In this document: positions 37,638 through 46,662 of the stretch, piece by piece | Layout of the letters: the number at the start of each line of letters is the position of its first letter | How positions within the stretch are numbered: the first letter of the stretch is position 1 | Assembly (NCBI RefSeq): GCF_017814975.1 | Contig: NZ_JAGIQA010000011.1 | Span: forward strand, 1 to 64,000 | Reading direction: 5' to 3' | Length of the DNA: 64,000 nucleotides | Origin: Cupriavidus consociatus | GTDB lineage: Bacteria > Pseudomonadota > Gammaproteobacteria > Burkholderiales > Burkholderiaceae | Notes under the pieces: model-generated | Told to the model about the DNA's origin: nothing | Databases searched by the model: none | The model's input: only the letters and a program-made list of their open reading frames with translations | Position numbers and translations under genes: made by a program

Positions 37638-38498
37638 ATGGACATCGAACTCGCCCGCACCTTCCTGCAAGTCGTGCGTACCGGCAGCCTGCTGGCGGCG
37701 GCCGACAAGCTGCACGTCACGCAGACCGCGGTAACGGCCCGTATCAAGAGCCTGGAGTCGCAGCTGAACTGCCGGCTGTTCGAGCGCAACAAGGCCGGCG
37801 CGCGCCTGACCGCGGACGGCCAGCGCTTCCTGGGTTATGCCAGCCAGCTGGTGCAGACCTGGGAGGCGGCGTGCCGCGAGTTGCCGCTGCCGACCGGGCT
37901 GGAAACCCTGTTCCGCTTCGGCGCGGAGATCAGCCTCGGAAATCCGCTGGTGCTGCTGTGGGCGACGCGCATGCGCCAGCAGATGCCGGCGCTGGCGGTG
38001 CGCGCTGAAGTGGGGGAGGGCGAGGCGCTGCAGTCCAGGCTGCAGTCGGGCACGCTCGACGCGGCGCTGGTCTACCAGCCGGACTATGCGCCCGGCATGC
38101 ATGTCGAGGCGCTGATGGAAGAGAAGCTGATCCAGATCCGCTCGACCCAGCGCGACGGTCCCTATGTCTATATCGACTGGGGACCGGAGTTCCGGCGCCA
38201 GCATGACAGCGCGCTGCCCCAGCATGCCCGCGCGTCGCTGTACTTCAACCTGGGACCCCTGGCGTTGCAGTACATCCTGCAGTTCGGGGGCAGCGGCTAC
38301 TTTCGGACGCGGGTCGTGCAGAGTTACCTGGACACCGGCGTGCTGGAGCGCGTCGACAGTGCATCGGAATTCTCGTATCCGGTGTTCCTGGTCTGCGCCA
38401 GGAAGCCAGCCGGCACGACGCAGGAGGCCGTGCGCATCCTGCGCGATATCGTGCGCGAAGAATCTGACTGGTCGCAGCGCTGGGACGTGCCGCTGTAG
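37638..38498 (+). CDS. LysR family transcriptional regulator
   Basis: A 286-residue LysR-type regulator. The N-terminal HTH (MDIELARTFLQVVRTGSLLAAADKLHVTQTAVTARIKSLESQLNCRLFERNKAGARLTADGQRFL) is intact. The effector domain is shorter and more divergent, with FGAEISLGNPLVLLWATRMRQQMPALAV. It starts 137 bases from vapB, in the opposite direction. Its target could be the acyl-CoA dehydrogenase gene at 39005 on the same strand, or a distant operon. Confidence 0.86.
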   Translation: MDIELARTFLQVVRTGSLLAAADKLHVTQTAVTARIKSLESQLNCRLFERNKAGARLTADGQRFLGYASQLVQTWEAACRELPLPTGLETLFRFGAEISLGNPLVLLWATRMRQQMPALAVRAEVGEGEALQSRLQSGTLDAALVYQPDYAPGMHVEALMEEKLIQIRSTQRDGPYVYIDWGPEFRRQHDSALPQHARASLYFNLGPLALQYILQFGGSGYFRTRVVQSYLDTGVLERVDSASEFSYPVFLVCARKPAGTTQEAVRILRDIVREESDWSQRWDVPL

Positions 38499-38513
38499 CG
38501 GGCGCCACTGGCA

Positions 38514-38768
38514 TCAGGCGCGTATCGGCAGGGGCCGTGCGGCCAGCCCCGACCAGCCGGGCACGCCTGCAGGCACCAGCCGGTATTGCCGCACGCGCTT
38601 GCCGCCGCGCGGGCGGCGGGGCGGCCTCGGTTCCAGGCCGGCGAAACGGCCATGACGCTGCGCGCGCTCGAATACCGGTTCCGGTACCCGCGTGCCGACC
38701 AGCCAGGTGAGGGTGCCTCCCAGCGCCACCAGCACCAGCGCCAGCGCAATCCAGAGGATGGCTTCCAT
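38514..38768 (-). CDS. small single-pass membrane protein, unknown function
   Basis: An 84-residue frame with one strong N-terminal membrane helix (MEAILWIALALVLVALGGTLTWLVG) and a basic, proline/arginine-rich cytoplasmic tail (RPPRRPRGGKRVRQYRL). The start at 38768 has GCGGGAAAGC upstream; another ATG at 38783 adds five residues. No family is recognised. It converges with the LysR gene, 15 bases apart, and is divergent from the acyl-CoA dehydrogenase gene. Confidence 0.5.
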   Translation of the reverse strand: MEAILWIALALVLVALGGTLTWLVGTRVPEPVFERAQRHGRFAGLEPRPPRRPRGGKRVRQYRLVPAGVPGWSGLAARPLPIRA

Positions 38769-39004
38769 GCTTTCCCGCTCCATCGAATAGGTGTCTGAGC
38801 TTCCAGTATTGGCACAAAGCATGCCCGCGGGTAAATGAAAGTTATCGATGGTTCATATCAATAAAATTGCATTGAATGGCATGTCCCGGCAATCCCGGCG
38901 CCGGCACGGCTTGTAGAAAAATCATCTTTTCCGACGAACCTCAGGCAAGCGGCACGGCAGACACTCAACCGATTCGCACATCAAACCAGAAGGGGACTCC
39001 AGCC

Positions 39005-40162
39005 ATGCAACGCCTGATCTTCGAAGCCGAACACGACGCCTTCCGCGAATCCGCCCGCCGCTTCTACCAGCGCGAGGTCGGGCCGCACGGCGAGCGCTGG
39101 CGCGAGCAGGGCTGCGTCGACCGCGAGGTGTTCCGCAAGGCAGGCGAGCAGGGCTACCTGCTGATGTGGGCCGACGAAAAATACGGCGGCGCCGGTGTCG
39201 ATGACTTCCGCTATGAGCAGATCCTGATCGAGGAGAACGCGCGCCATGGCGACTCCGGCTTCTTCGGCACGCTCCATTCGCGCCTGGTGGCGCCGTATGT
39301 CGGCCGCATCGGCAATGAAGAGCAGCGCCTGCGCCTGCTGCCGGCCGCGGCGCGCGGCGAGGCCATTTTCGCCATCGCCATGACCGAGCCGCAGACCGGT
39401 TCCGACCTGGCCGGCATCCGCACCCGGGCCGAGGACCATGGCGACCACTGGGTGCTGAACGGCGCCAAGACCTATATCTCGAACGGCCAGCTGGCTGATT
39501 ACGTGGTGGTAGTGGCGCGCACCGACCCGGAGCGCAGCCATGGCCTGACGCTGTTCATCGTCGAGCGTGGCATGCCGGGCTTCGAGCGCGGCCGCAAGCT
39601 GCGCAAGATGGGCCTGCATTCGCAGGACACTTCGGAGCTGTTCTTCGACAACGTCAAGGTGCCCAAGGCCAATGTGCTGGGCGAAGCCGGGCAGGCCTTC
39701 CGCTACCTGACCCGGCACCTGGCGGAGGAGCGGCTCATCGGCGCCTGCGGCTACATGGCGTCGGCGCAGGTGGCGTTCGACCTGACGCTGGACTATGTCA
39801 AGGAGCGCAAGGCCTTTGGCCGGCCGATCGGCACCTTCCAGAACTCGCGCTTCAAGCTGGCCGAGCTGCGCGCCCAGCTCGACGCGATCCAGACCTTTGT
39901 CGACCAGTGCGTGCTGCAGCATAACGCCGGCACGCTGATGGTGGAGACGGCGGCGTCGGCCAAGCTCCTGACTTCCGAACTGCAGGGGCGCGTGGTGGAC
40001 GAGGGCGTGCAACTGCACGGCGGGGCCGGCTATATGGAGGAGTACCGCATCTGCCGGATGTACACCGATGCGCGGATCTCCCGGATCTACGCCGGCAGCA
40101 GCGAAATCATGAAAGAGATCATCGGGCGCAGCCTCGGGCTCGACGACCGCGCCAAGGCATAA
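39005..40162 (+). CDS. acyl-CoA dehydrogenase (LCAD/IVD-like)
   Basis: A 385-residue FAD enzyme that desaturates acyl-CoA. The signatures are FAIAMTEPQTGSDLAGIRTRA (FAD-binding, about 119-139), YISNGQLADYVVVVART and KAFGRPIGTFQNSRFKLAEL. The C-terminal segment is IYAGSSEIMKEII, with Ala where short- and medium-chain enzymes carry the catalytic Glu. The base is instead probably the Glu in HLAEERLIGACGYM, as in long-chain and isovaleryl-CoA dehydrogenases. GGGGACTCCAGCC precedes the ATG. It stands alone. Confidence 0.92.
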   Translation: MQRLIFEAEHDAFRESARRFYQREVGPHGERWREQGCVDREVFRKAGEQGYLLMWADEKYGGAGVDDFRYEQILIEENARHGDSGFFGTLHSRLVAPYVGRIGNEEQRLRLLPAAARGEAIFAIAMTEPQTGSDLAGIRTRAEDHGDHWVLNGAKTYISNGQLADYVVVVARTDPERSHGLTLFIVERGMPGFERGRKLRKMGLHSQDTSELFFDNVKVPKANVLGEAGQAFRYLTRHLAEERLIGACGYMASAQVAFDLTLDYVKERKAFGRPIGTFQNSRFKLAELRAQLDAIQTFVDQCVLQHNAGTLMVETAASAKLLTSELQGRVVDEGVQLHGGAGYMEEYRICRMYTDARISRIYAGSSEIMKEIIGRSLGLDDRAKA

Positions 40163-40190
40163 GCGCCGCCACTGCGGCCAAGGCTGAAAT

Positions 40191-40236
40191 AGCGGCCCGG
40201 AAGTTGCCGACACGCGTCGGTGGTTTCCGGGCCGCT
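40191..40236. terminator. large hairpin after the acyl-CoA dehydrogenase gene
   Basis: AGCGGCCCGGAA and TTCCGGGCCGCT (40191-40202 with 40225-40236) form a perfect 12-bp stem around a 22-base loop that has its own CCGAC/GTCGG pairing. It lies 28 bases past the stop. No T tract follows, so it may stabilise the 3' end or stop transcription only weakly. Confidence 0.5.
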
Positions 40237-40441
40237 TGCCGTTGCTGGTCGAAGTTGCGCAGACATGGGGTTTTCACGCAGTTAAAGGCTTTTGTCAGCA
40301 CTATGAAAGCCGTTTGTAAAGCAATTAGGTTTGAATGCCGTCGGGAGATCGTGTCCGGGTGGCGTTTGAAGCATCGGGACAGCAGGCGAGGGCGCGGCAA
40401 GACAGTCCAGCCGGGCGACCGCGGAGCCGCTGCCACGACGG

Positions 40442-41944
40442 ATGAAAATTCATCGGTCGGTGCACCGCTTGGCGGGCACGGTCGTTTACCGCAGACCGCT
40501 GACCGCAAAACCGCTTTCGAACCGAGCCCGACTGACCGTGCCTGTTGTCCTTACCCGTGCCGCCGCGGGAACCCTGCTCCTGCTGGGCGTTCTCGCCACA
40601 CCCGCGGCCAGCATTGCCGCCGAACCCCCGCCTTCGGCCGCTACCGCCGATACTGCCGATACTGCCGCCGATACCGCTGATTCGGCCGCCCCCTGCACGC
40701 CGCCGCCCGCCGGCGCCACGCTGACGCTGGCCCAGGTGCGCCTGGACGCGCTGCGCTGCAACCGCACCATCATTGCCGCGCGGCGCGGCGTGGAAGCCAG
40801 CCGGGCCGATGTGCAGATCGCGTCGCAGCGGCCCAACCCGGTCCTGAGCCTGGGTGTGGAGAACATCAACCCGCACGCCGGCGTCGGCGCCGGCAACCTG
40901 CGCAGCAAGACGGTGGACTCCAAGCTGCGCGTCGACCAGCTCATCGAAACCGCCAACAAGGGCAACCTGCGCGTCGATGCCGCGCAAAAGGCCAGCGCCG
41001 CGGCAGGCGAGGCGGTGCAGGCCGTGGTGGCGCAGCAGACCGCGGCGGTCGAGCAGGCGTTCTTCGAGGCGCTGGTCAGCCAGGAACGCGTGGCGGTGCT
41101 CCGGGAAACGCTGGGTTTGTACGAGCGCACCCGCCAGGCCAGCGAAACGCGCCTGAAGGCGGGCGACGTGGCGCGCGCCGACGTGAACAAGCTGCAGCTC
41201 GACGTGTTGCGCGCGCAGAACGACATGCGTCAGGCCATGACCGAACACTACAGCGACAAGGCAGCCCTGGCGCAGGCAATGGGGGTTCCCGGCACGCTGT
41301 CGGATAACCGGCTGGTCGCCGACTGGCCGGCGTTCGATGCGCCGGCGCCGCAACCCGATCCCTACCTGCTCGAGCGCCGCCCCGACGTGACTGCCGCCGA
41401 GGCGCGCCTGGCCGCCGCCGCCGCCTCGCGCGACCTGGCCCGCGCCGGACGCGTGCCCGACGTGACCATTGGCGCGCAGGCCGAGCACTATCCGGTCTCC
41501 CCCACCAACTCCTATGGCACTGGCAACAGCTTCGGCGTGTTCCTGTCGATCCCGCTGTTCGTGCGCCACCGCAACGGCGGCGAGGCACGCCGCGCCGAAG
41601 TCGACTACTACGCCGCGCTGGACGACCGCAACCGCGTGATGCTGGAGGCCGGCAACGAAATCGACCGGCTGCGCAGCCAGCTTGAAACCGCGCGCCAGTC
41701 GCTGCGCCAGATGCGCGACGAGGTGCTGCCCGCCGCGGAAAGCGTCGCCGGCAGCGCCGAGTTCGCCTACAGCAAGGGCGCCACCGGCGTGCTCGACCTG
41801 CTCGACGCGCGCCGCGCGCTGCGCCAGACCCGGCTCGATGCCGTCGAAGCGCAGGGCGCATACGCCAAGGCGCTGTCGGCCTACCGCGCCGCGTTGCAGA
41901 CCACAACCACGGGCGCGCCCGTGGCCTCGCAGGCACGTCCCTGA
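40442..41944 (+). CDS. CzcC-like outer-membrane factor of a metal RND efflux system
   Basis: A 500-residue TolC/OMF-family protein. The signal-like segment is LTRAAAGTLLLLGVLATPAASIAA, followed by a low-complexity TADTADTAADTADSAA spacer. Two OEP repeats follow (ADVQIASQRPNPVLSLGVEN...AQNDMRQAMTEHYSDKAALAQAMG; ASRDLARAGRVPDVTIGAQAEHYP...GATGVLDLLDARRALRQTRLDA). It is first in the order C-B-A of heavy-metal efflux operons and forms the outer-membrane channel. No czcR/S-type regulator is adjacent. The metal (Zn, Co, Cd, Ni) cannot be fixed from this protein. Confidence 0.88.
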   Translation: MKIHRSVHRLAGTVVYRRPLTAKPLSNRARLTVPVVLTRAAAGTLLLLGVLATPAASIAAEPPPSAATADTADTAADTADSAAPCTPPPAGATLTLAQVRLDALRCNRTIIAARRGVEASRADVQIASQRPNPVLSLGVENINPHAGVGAGNLRSKTVDSKLRVDQLIETANKGNLRVDAAQKASAAAGEAVQAVVAQQTAAVEQAFFEALVSQERVAVLRETLGLYERTRQASETRLKAGDVARADVNKLQLDVLRAQNDMRQAMTEHYSDKAALAQAMGVPGTLSDNRLVADWPAFDAPAPQPDPYLLERRPDVTAAEARLAAAAASRDLARAGRVPDVTIGAQAEHYPVSPTNSYGTGNSFGVFLSIPLFVRHRNGGEARRAEVDYYAALDDRNRVMLEAGNEIDRLRSQLETARQSLRQMRDEVLPAAESVAGSAEFAYSKGATGVLDLLDARRALRQTRLDAVEAQGAYAKALSAYRAALQTTTTGAPVASQARP

Positions 41945-41968
41945 ACCCGCAGTTCCCGCGCATTCTTC

Positions 41969-43201
41969 ATGTCTTACTTGTCACGCATGTTCCGCCGCAC
42001 GTCCTGCACCCGTCGTTCACTTTTCCCCGCCGATTCCGCACGGCTGTCCTCCGTCTGCGCCGTGGCGCTGTGCGCGCTGGTGCTGGCCGCCTGCGGCAAG
42101 GCCGAGCCGCCCAAGCCCGATGACGACCCCAAGGTCAGCGGCAACACCATCCAGTTCCCGGCCAGCGTGAAATCGCTGCCCGGCATTGCCGGCGAACCCG
42201 CCAAGTCCGGCGGGGAGCGCATGCTGAGCCTGCCGGGCCGCCTGGTGTGGAACGAGGACAAGACCGTACGCGTGTCCACGCCCTTCGCGGGCCGCGTGAC
42301 CGAGGTCCTGGTGCAGCCGGGCGCCACCGTCAAGGCCGGCCAGCCGCTGGCCAGCCTGACCTCGCCGGATTTCGGCGTGGCCCAGGCCGACGCGCGCAAG
42401 GCCGCCGCCGACAGCGCGGTCGCGGCCAAGGCGCTGGCGCGCCAGCGCGAGCTGTACGGCGCCGGCGTCATCGCGCAGAAGGAGCTGGAACAGTCGCAGG
42501 CCGACGCGGCGCGCGCTGCCGCCGACCTGCAGCGCACCCAGGCGGCACTGCGCCAGTACGGCGCTGCCGCAGGCAGCGACGGCGTAAACCAGCGCTTCGC
42601 GCTGCGCAGCCCGATCGACGGCCTGGTGGTCGAGCGCAACATCAACCTCGGCATGGAACTGCGGCCCGACCAGCCGCCCTCCGCGCCGCTGTTCCTGGTT
42701 ACCGACCCGACCACGCTGTGGGCGCAGGTCGATGCAGCGGAATCCGACCTCAGCCTGTTCCGCGACGGCGTCACCGTGCAGGTGGTCACCGCCGCCTACC
42801 CCGGCGAAACCTTCACCGGCACCGTGGTCAAGATCGCCGACTATGTCGACCCGACCGCACGCAGCATCAAGGTCCGGCTGAGCGTGCCCAATCCCGGGCG
42901 CCGCCTGAAGGCCGAGATGTTCGTCACGGCGCGCATGCCCGCAGCATCGTTTGAAGGCATCGCGGTGCCATCCAAGGCGGTGTTCCTGGCCGACAACCGC
43001 AACTATGTCTTCGTGCGCACCGCCGCCAACACCTTCGAGCGCCGCCAGGTGCGCGTGGGCGTGACCATGCCCGGTACCAGCGAATTGCTGGAAGGCGTGA
43101 AGGAAGGCGAGACCGTGGTGACCGAGGGCAACCTCTACCTGCAGGACATCCTGCGCGATGCCACCGCCGTCAATGCGGCGCGTGCGGCCGACAAGAAGTG
43201 A
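41969..43201 (+). CDS. CzcB-like periplasmic adaptor (membrane fusion protein)
   Basis: A 410-residue RND adaptor. The signal ends with lipobox LVLAAC (Cys about 47), so it is a probable inner-membrane lipoprotein. The lipoyl/barrel-sandwich region is FAGRVTEVLVQPGATVKAGQPLASLTSPDF, then an alpha-hairpin coiled coil (about 130-185, rich in Ala/Gln), the second lipoyl half RSPIDGLVVERNINLGMELRPDQ, and a beta-barrel. It starts 25 bases after czcC and ends 14 bases before the czcA start. The histidine-rich N-terminus of some CzcB proteins is absent. Confidence 0.9.
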   Translation: MSYLSRMFRRTSCTRRSLFPADSARLSSVCAVALCALVLAACGKAEPPKPDDDPKVSGNTIQFPASVKSLPGIAGEPAKSGGERMLSLPGRLVWNEDKTVRVSTPFAGRVTEVLVQPGATVKAGQPLASLTSPDFGVAQADARKAAADSAVAAKALARQRELYGAGVIAQKELEQSQADAARAAADLQRTQAALRQYGAAAGSDGVNQRFALRSPIDGLVVERNINLGMELRPDQPPSAPLFLVTDPTTLWAQVDAAESDLSLFRDGVTVQVVTAAYPGETFTGTVVKIADYVDPTARSIKVRLSVPNPGRRLKAEMFVTARMPAASFEGIAVPSKAVFLADNRNYVFVRTAANTFERRQVRVGVTMPGTSELLEGVKEGETVVTEGNLYLQDILRDATAVNAARAADKK

Positions 43202-43214
43202 GGACGGCCGCCAC

Positions 43215-46200
43215 ATGATCTCGCGTATTGTCAGTTTTGCCCTGCACCAGAAGCTCTTTGTCTGGCTGGGCCTGCTTATCTTCGTCGGCGGCGGCCTGGC
43301 CGCATTCAAGAACCTGCCCATCGAGGCCTTCCCCGACGTCTCCGACATCCAGGTCAACGTCATCACGCTGTACCCGGGCCGCGCCGCGGAAGAAGTGGAG
43401 CGGCAGGTCACCATCCCGATCGAGACCGCGCTTGCCGGCACGCCCAACGCGGTGCGCGTCTTCTCGCACACGCAGTTCGGCCTGTCGTTCATGATGGTGA
43501 CCTTCAACGACCGCGCCACCGACGTGACCGCGCGCCAGCAGATCCTGGAGCGGCTGCGCAGCGTCGACCTGCCCGACGGCGTGCATCCCGACCTGGCGCC
43601 GCTGTCGACCGCGATCGGCGAGATCTTCCGCTTCCGGCTGACCGGCAAGGGCTATACGCCGCAGGAGCTGCGCACGCTGCAGGACTGGGTGGTCGAGAAG
43701 AACCTGCGCCAGGTGCCGGGCGTGGCCGACCTGGTGACGATCGGCGGCACCATCAAGCAGTATGAAGTCAACCCCAACCTCGCGCGCATGCGCGACGCCA
43801 GGATCTCGCTGTCGCAGCTGTTCACCGCGCTGCAGCGCGCCAACGCCAACGCCGGCGGCGGCGCCGTCGCGCACGGGCGCCAGCAGTTCCTGCTGCGCTC
43901 GCTGGGCAGCTTCCGCACCTCGGCCGACATCGCCAACGTGGTGGTGGCCGAGAACAACGGCACGCCGATCCTGGTCAAGGACATCGCCGAGGTCAAGGTC
44001 GGCAGCGCGCCGCCACAGGGCCTGATGGGCCAGGACAACGAAGAGGACATCGTCTCGGGCATCGTGGTGATGCGCAAGGGCGAGAACCCGTCGCTGGTGC
44101 TGGAAGCACTGAAGGCAAAGATCGAACTGCTCGACGACCAGATCCTGCCCAAGGGCGTGAAGATCGTGCCGTACTACGACCGCTCCACGCTGATCGACAA
44201 GACGCTGCATACGGTGTTCGGCAATCTCGTCGAAGGCGCGCTGCTGGTGATGGCGGTGCTGTACCTGTTCCTGGCCAACGTGCGCGCCGCGGCGATCGTG
44301 GCGCTGGTGATCCCGCTGGCGCTGCTGTCGACCTTCATCGGGCTGACCTGGGTCGGCATTCCGGCCAACCTGCTGTCATTGGGGGCGATGGACTTCGGTA
44401 TCATCGTCGACGGCGCGGTGATCGTGGTCGAGAACATCTTCAAGCGGCTGGGCGAGCTCAAGGAGCAGCAGATCCGCGACAGCAAGGCGCGGCTGCTCGC
44501 GATTTTGCTGGCCACCACCGAAGTCGGCCGCCCGACCGTGTTCTCGATGGTCATCATCATCGCCGCGCACATTCCGATCTTCACGCTGCAGCGGCACGAG
44601 GGCAAGATCTTCGCGCCGATGGCCTATACCGTGACGGGCGCGCTGATCGGGTCGCTGATCATCTCGCTGACGCTGGTGCCGCTGCTGTGCCACCTGTTGC
44701 TGACGAAGAACATCGCGCACGACGACAATTTCATCGTTCGCCATTGCAAGCGGCTGTACGAGCCCATGCTGCGCTGGGCGCTGGACCACAAGAAGCTGGT
44801 GATTGGCGCCGCGCTGGGCCTGTTGCTGGTGACGGTGGGCGTGGGCAAGTTCCTCGGTAGCGAATTCCTGCCCGAACTGGACGAAGGCTCGATGTGGGTC
44901 AGCTTCGACCTGCCGGCCTCGGTCTCGATCGACGAGGCGCGCGACCAGGCGCGGCTGCTGCGCAGCGTGATCCGCAAGACGCCGGAGGTCAACACCACCA
45001 TCTCCAAGGTGGGCCGCCCCGACGACGGCACCGATCCCAAGCTGATCAACACCGTCGAGGTCCTGGTCGACCTCAAGCCCGAGAAGCAGTGGCGCGACGG
45101 CTTCAACAAGCGCGCCATCATTGGCGAGATCGACAAGGACCTGCGCCAGTTGCCCGGTATCGAGCCCAATTTCTCGCAGCCGGTGCGCGACAATATCCTG
45201 GAGAGCATCTCGCAGATCAAGGGCCAGATCGTGATCAAGGTGCAGAGCGACAGCCTTGAGCAGAACAAGAAGGTGGCCGACCAGATCCTTGCCAACGTGC
45301 AGTCGGTCAAGGGCGTGATGCGCGCCTTTATCGACCGCGACGGCGAACTGCCGCAGTACGTGCTGGAGTTCGATCGCGCCCAGGCCGCGCGCTACGGCAT
45401 CAACGTGGCCGACGTGCAAGACCTGATGGAAACCGCGCTGGCCGGCAAGGCCGCCACCGAGCTGTGGGAAGGCGAGCGCCACTTCAGCGTGGCGGTGCGG
45501 CTGAAGCCGTCCGAGCGCGAGCTGCCCAACCTGCCCAATATCTTCATGCAGACCGCCGACGGCGCGCAGGTGCCGCTGTCGCAGCTGGTGACCTTCCGCG
45601 CGGCGTCGGGCGCGATGAACATCAGCCGCGAGAACGGCCAGCGCACCACCTCGATCGGCATCTTCATCCGCGACCGCGACATGGGCAGCGTGGTCAAGGA
45701 CATGCAGGCGCTGGTGAAGAAGAACGTCAAGGCCGACGACGTCAAGATCAGCTGGTCGGGCGAGTTCGAGAACCAGGAGCGCGCCATGGCGCGGCTGGCG
45801 ATCGTGGTGCCGCTGTCGGTGCTGATGATCTTCCTGCTGCTGTTCAACGCGTTCAAGTCGTTCAAGAGCGCGACGCTGATCATCTCGAACATCCCGTTCG
45901 CGCTGATCGGCGGCGTGTTCGCGCTGTTCCTGACCGGCATCCCGCTGTCGGTGTCGGCGGCCATCGGCTTTATCGCGCTGTTCGGCCAGGCGGTGCTTAA
46001 CGGCGTGGTGATGGTGACCTACTTCAACCAGTTGCGCGACGAAGGCATGCCGGTGCGGCAGGCTGTGCTGACCGGTTCGATGGACCGCCTGCGCACGGTG
46101 CTGATGACAGCGCTGCTGGCCATGCTGGGCCTGTTTCCGATGGCGATCTCGCGCGCGATCGGCTCGGAAACGCAGCGCCCGCTGGCTATTGTCATCATCG

Positions 46201-46337
46201 GTGGCCTGATCACCGCCACGGTGCTGACGCTGATCGTGCTGCCGACGCTGTATGAATGGATGGTCGGCCGCAACTGGCCGGACGAAGAGGGCGAAGCGCC
46301 TGACGAGAACAAGCTGACGCCGTCGATCTCGGGCTGA
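43215..46337 (+). CDS. CzcA/HME-family RND heavy-metal efflux pump
   Basis: A 1040-residue proton-driven RND pump with 12 membrane helices and two large periplasmic loops. The heavy-metal-efflux signature in TM4 is DFGIIVDGAVIVVEN (Asp about 393, Asp about 399, Glu about 406), close to the HME1 (CzcA) type. Other markers are FPDVSDIQVNVITLYPGRAAEEVERQVTIPIE and FLGSEFLPELDEGSMWV. It completes the czcCBA-like operon and exports divalent cations from the periplasm or cytoplasm. GAGGACGGCC overlaps the czcB stop. A palindromic repeat follows at 46361-46392. Confidence 0.93.
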   Translation: MISRIVSFALHQKLFVWLGLLIFVGGGLAAFKNLPIEAFPDVSDIQVNVITLYPGRAAEEVERQVTIPIETALAGTPNAVRVFSHTQFGLSFMMVTFNDRATDVTARQQILERLRSVDLPDGVHPDLAPLSTAIGEIFRFRLTGKGYTPQELRTLQDWVVEKNLRQVPGVADLVTIGGTIKQYEVNPNLARMRDARISLSQLFTALQRANANAGGGAVAHGRQQFLLRSLGSFRTSADIANVVVAENNGTPILVKDIAEVKVGSAPPQGLMGQDNEEDIVSGIVVMRKGENPSLVLEALKAKIELLDDQILPKGVKIVPYYDRSTLIDKTLHTVFGNLVEGALLVMAVLYLFLANVRAAAIVALVIPLALLSTFIGLTWVGIPANLLSLGAMDFGIIVDGAVIVVENIFKRLGELKEQQIRDSKARLLAILLATTEVGRPTVFSMVIIIAAHIPIFTLQRHEGKIFAPMAYTVTGALIGSLIISLTLVPLLCHLLLTKNIAHDDNFIVRHCKRLYEPMLRWALDHKKLVIGAALGLLLVTVGVGKFLGSEFLPELDEGSMWVSFDLPASVSIDEARDQARLLRSVIRKTPEVNTTISKVGRPDDGTDPKLINTVEVLVDLKPEKQWRDGFNKRAIIGEIDKDLRQLPGIEPNFSQPVRDNILESISQIKGQIVIKVQSDSLEQNKKVADQILANVQSVKGVMRAFIDRDGELPQYVLEFDRAQAARYGINVADVQDLMETALAGKAATELWEGERHFSVAVRLKPSERELPNLPNIFMQTADGAQVPLSQLVTFRAASGAMNISRENGQRTTSIGIFIRDRDMGSVVKDMQALVKKNVKADDVKISWSGEFENQERAMARLAIVVPLSVLMIFLLLFNAFKSFKSATLIISNIPFALIGGVFALFLTGIPLSVSAAIGFIALFGQAVLNGVVMVTYFNQLRDEGMPVRQAVLTGSMDRLRTVLMTALLAMLGLFPMAISRAIGSETQRPLAIVIIGGLITATVLTLIVLPTLYEWMVGRNWPDEEGEAPDENKLTPSISG

Positions 46338-46662
46338 GGCACCTGATCTCGCGCTGGTGTGCTCCCCTCTCCCGCGTGCGGGAGAGGGGAGCCTGCTTCG
46401 AACGCTGTTGATTCCTGCCAGCATGCCTGTCTGCTCACACAGACATGGCAGCCTGCACAGCCTTATTCCCACAACCCTGCTGCATCCTCCCACAAGTGCT
46501 GGCCCCGGTCCCTGGTGTCGGAATAGTCTGACGCGCCTTTCGGAACCCCACGCCTGCTTTCGCAACCTGCGGACTCCTACTCTGTACTTACGGCGTGGCC
46601 AGCAGCATAGCCGCCGGCCTCTCATGCGTACCCTTACGCAAACAACCGGAAAGGAGCCCGAC
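46338..46662. other. intergenic region after the RND pump gene
   Basis: These 325 bases contain a 32-bp palindromic repeat (46361-46392). Open frames here (one runs from 46357) show no protein-like features. The last part is the leader of the CX10C protein, with AAGGAG at 46651-46656. Confidence 0.55.
46361..46392. repeat. 32-bp palindromic REP-like repeat, probable transcription stop
   Basis: GCTCCCCTCTCCCGC (46361-46375) is followed by GT and then its exact reverse complement (46378-46392). It is a 15-bp perfect stem, 23 bases after the czcA stop. It shares the core CCTCTCCCGC/GCGGGAGAGG with the palindrome at 15413-15434. Confidence 0.8.
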
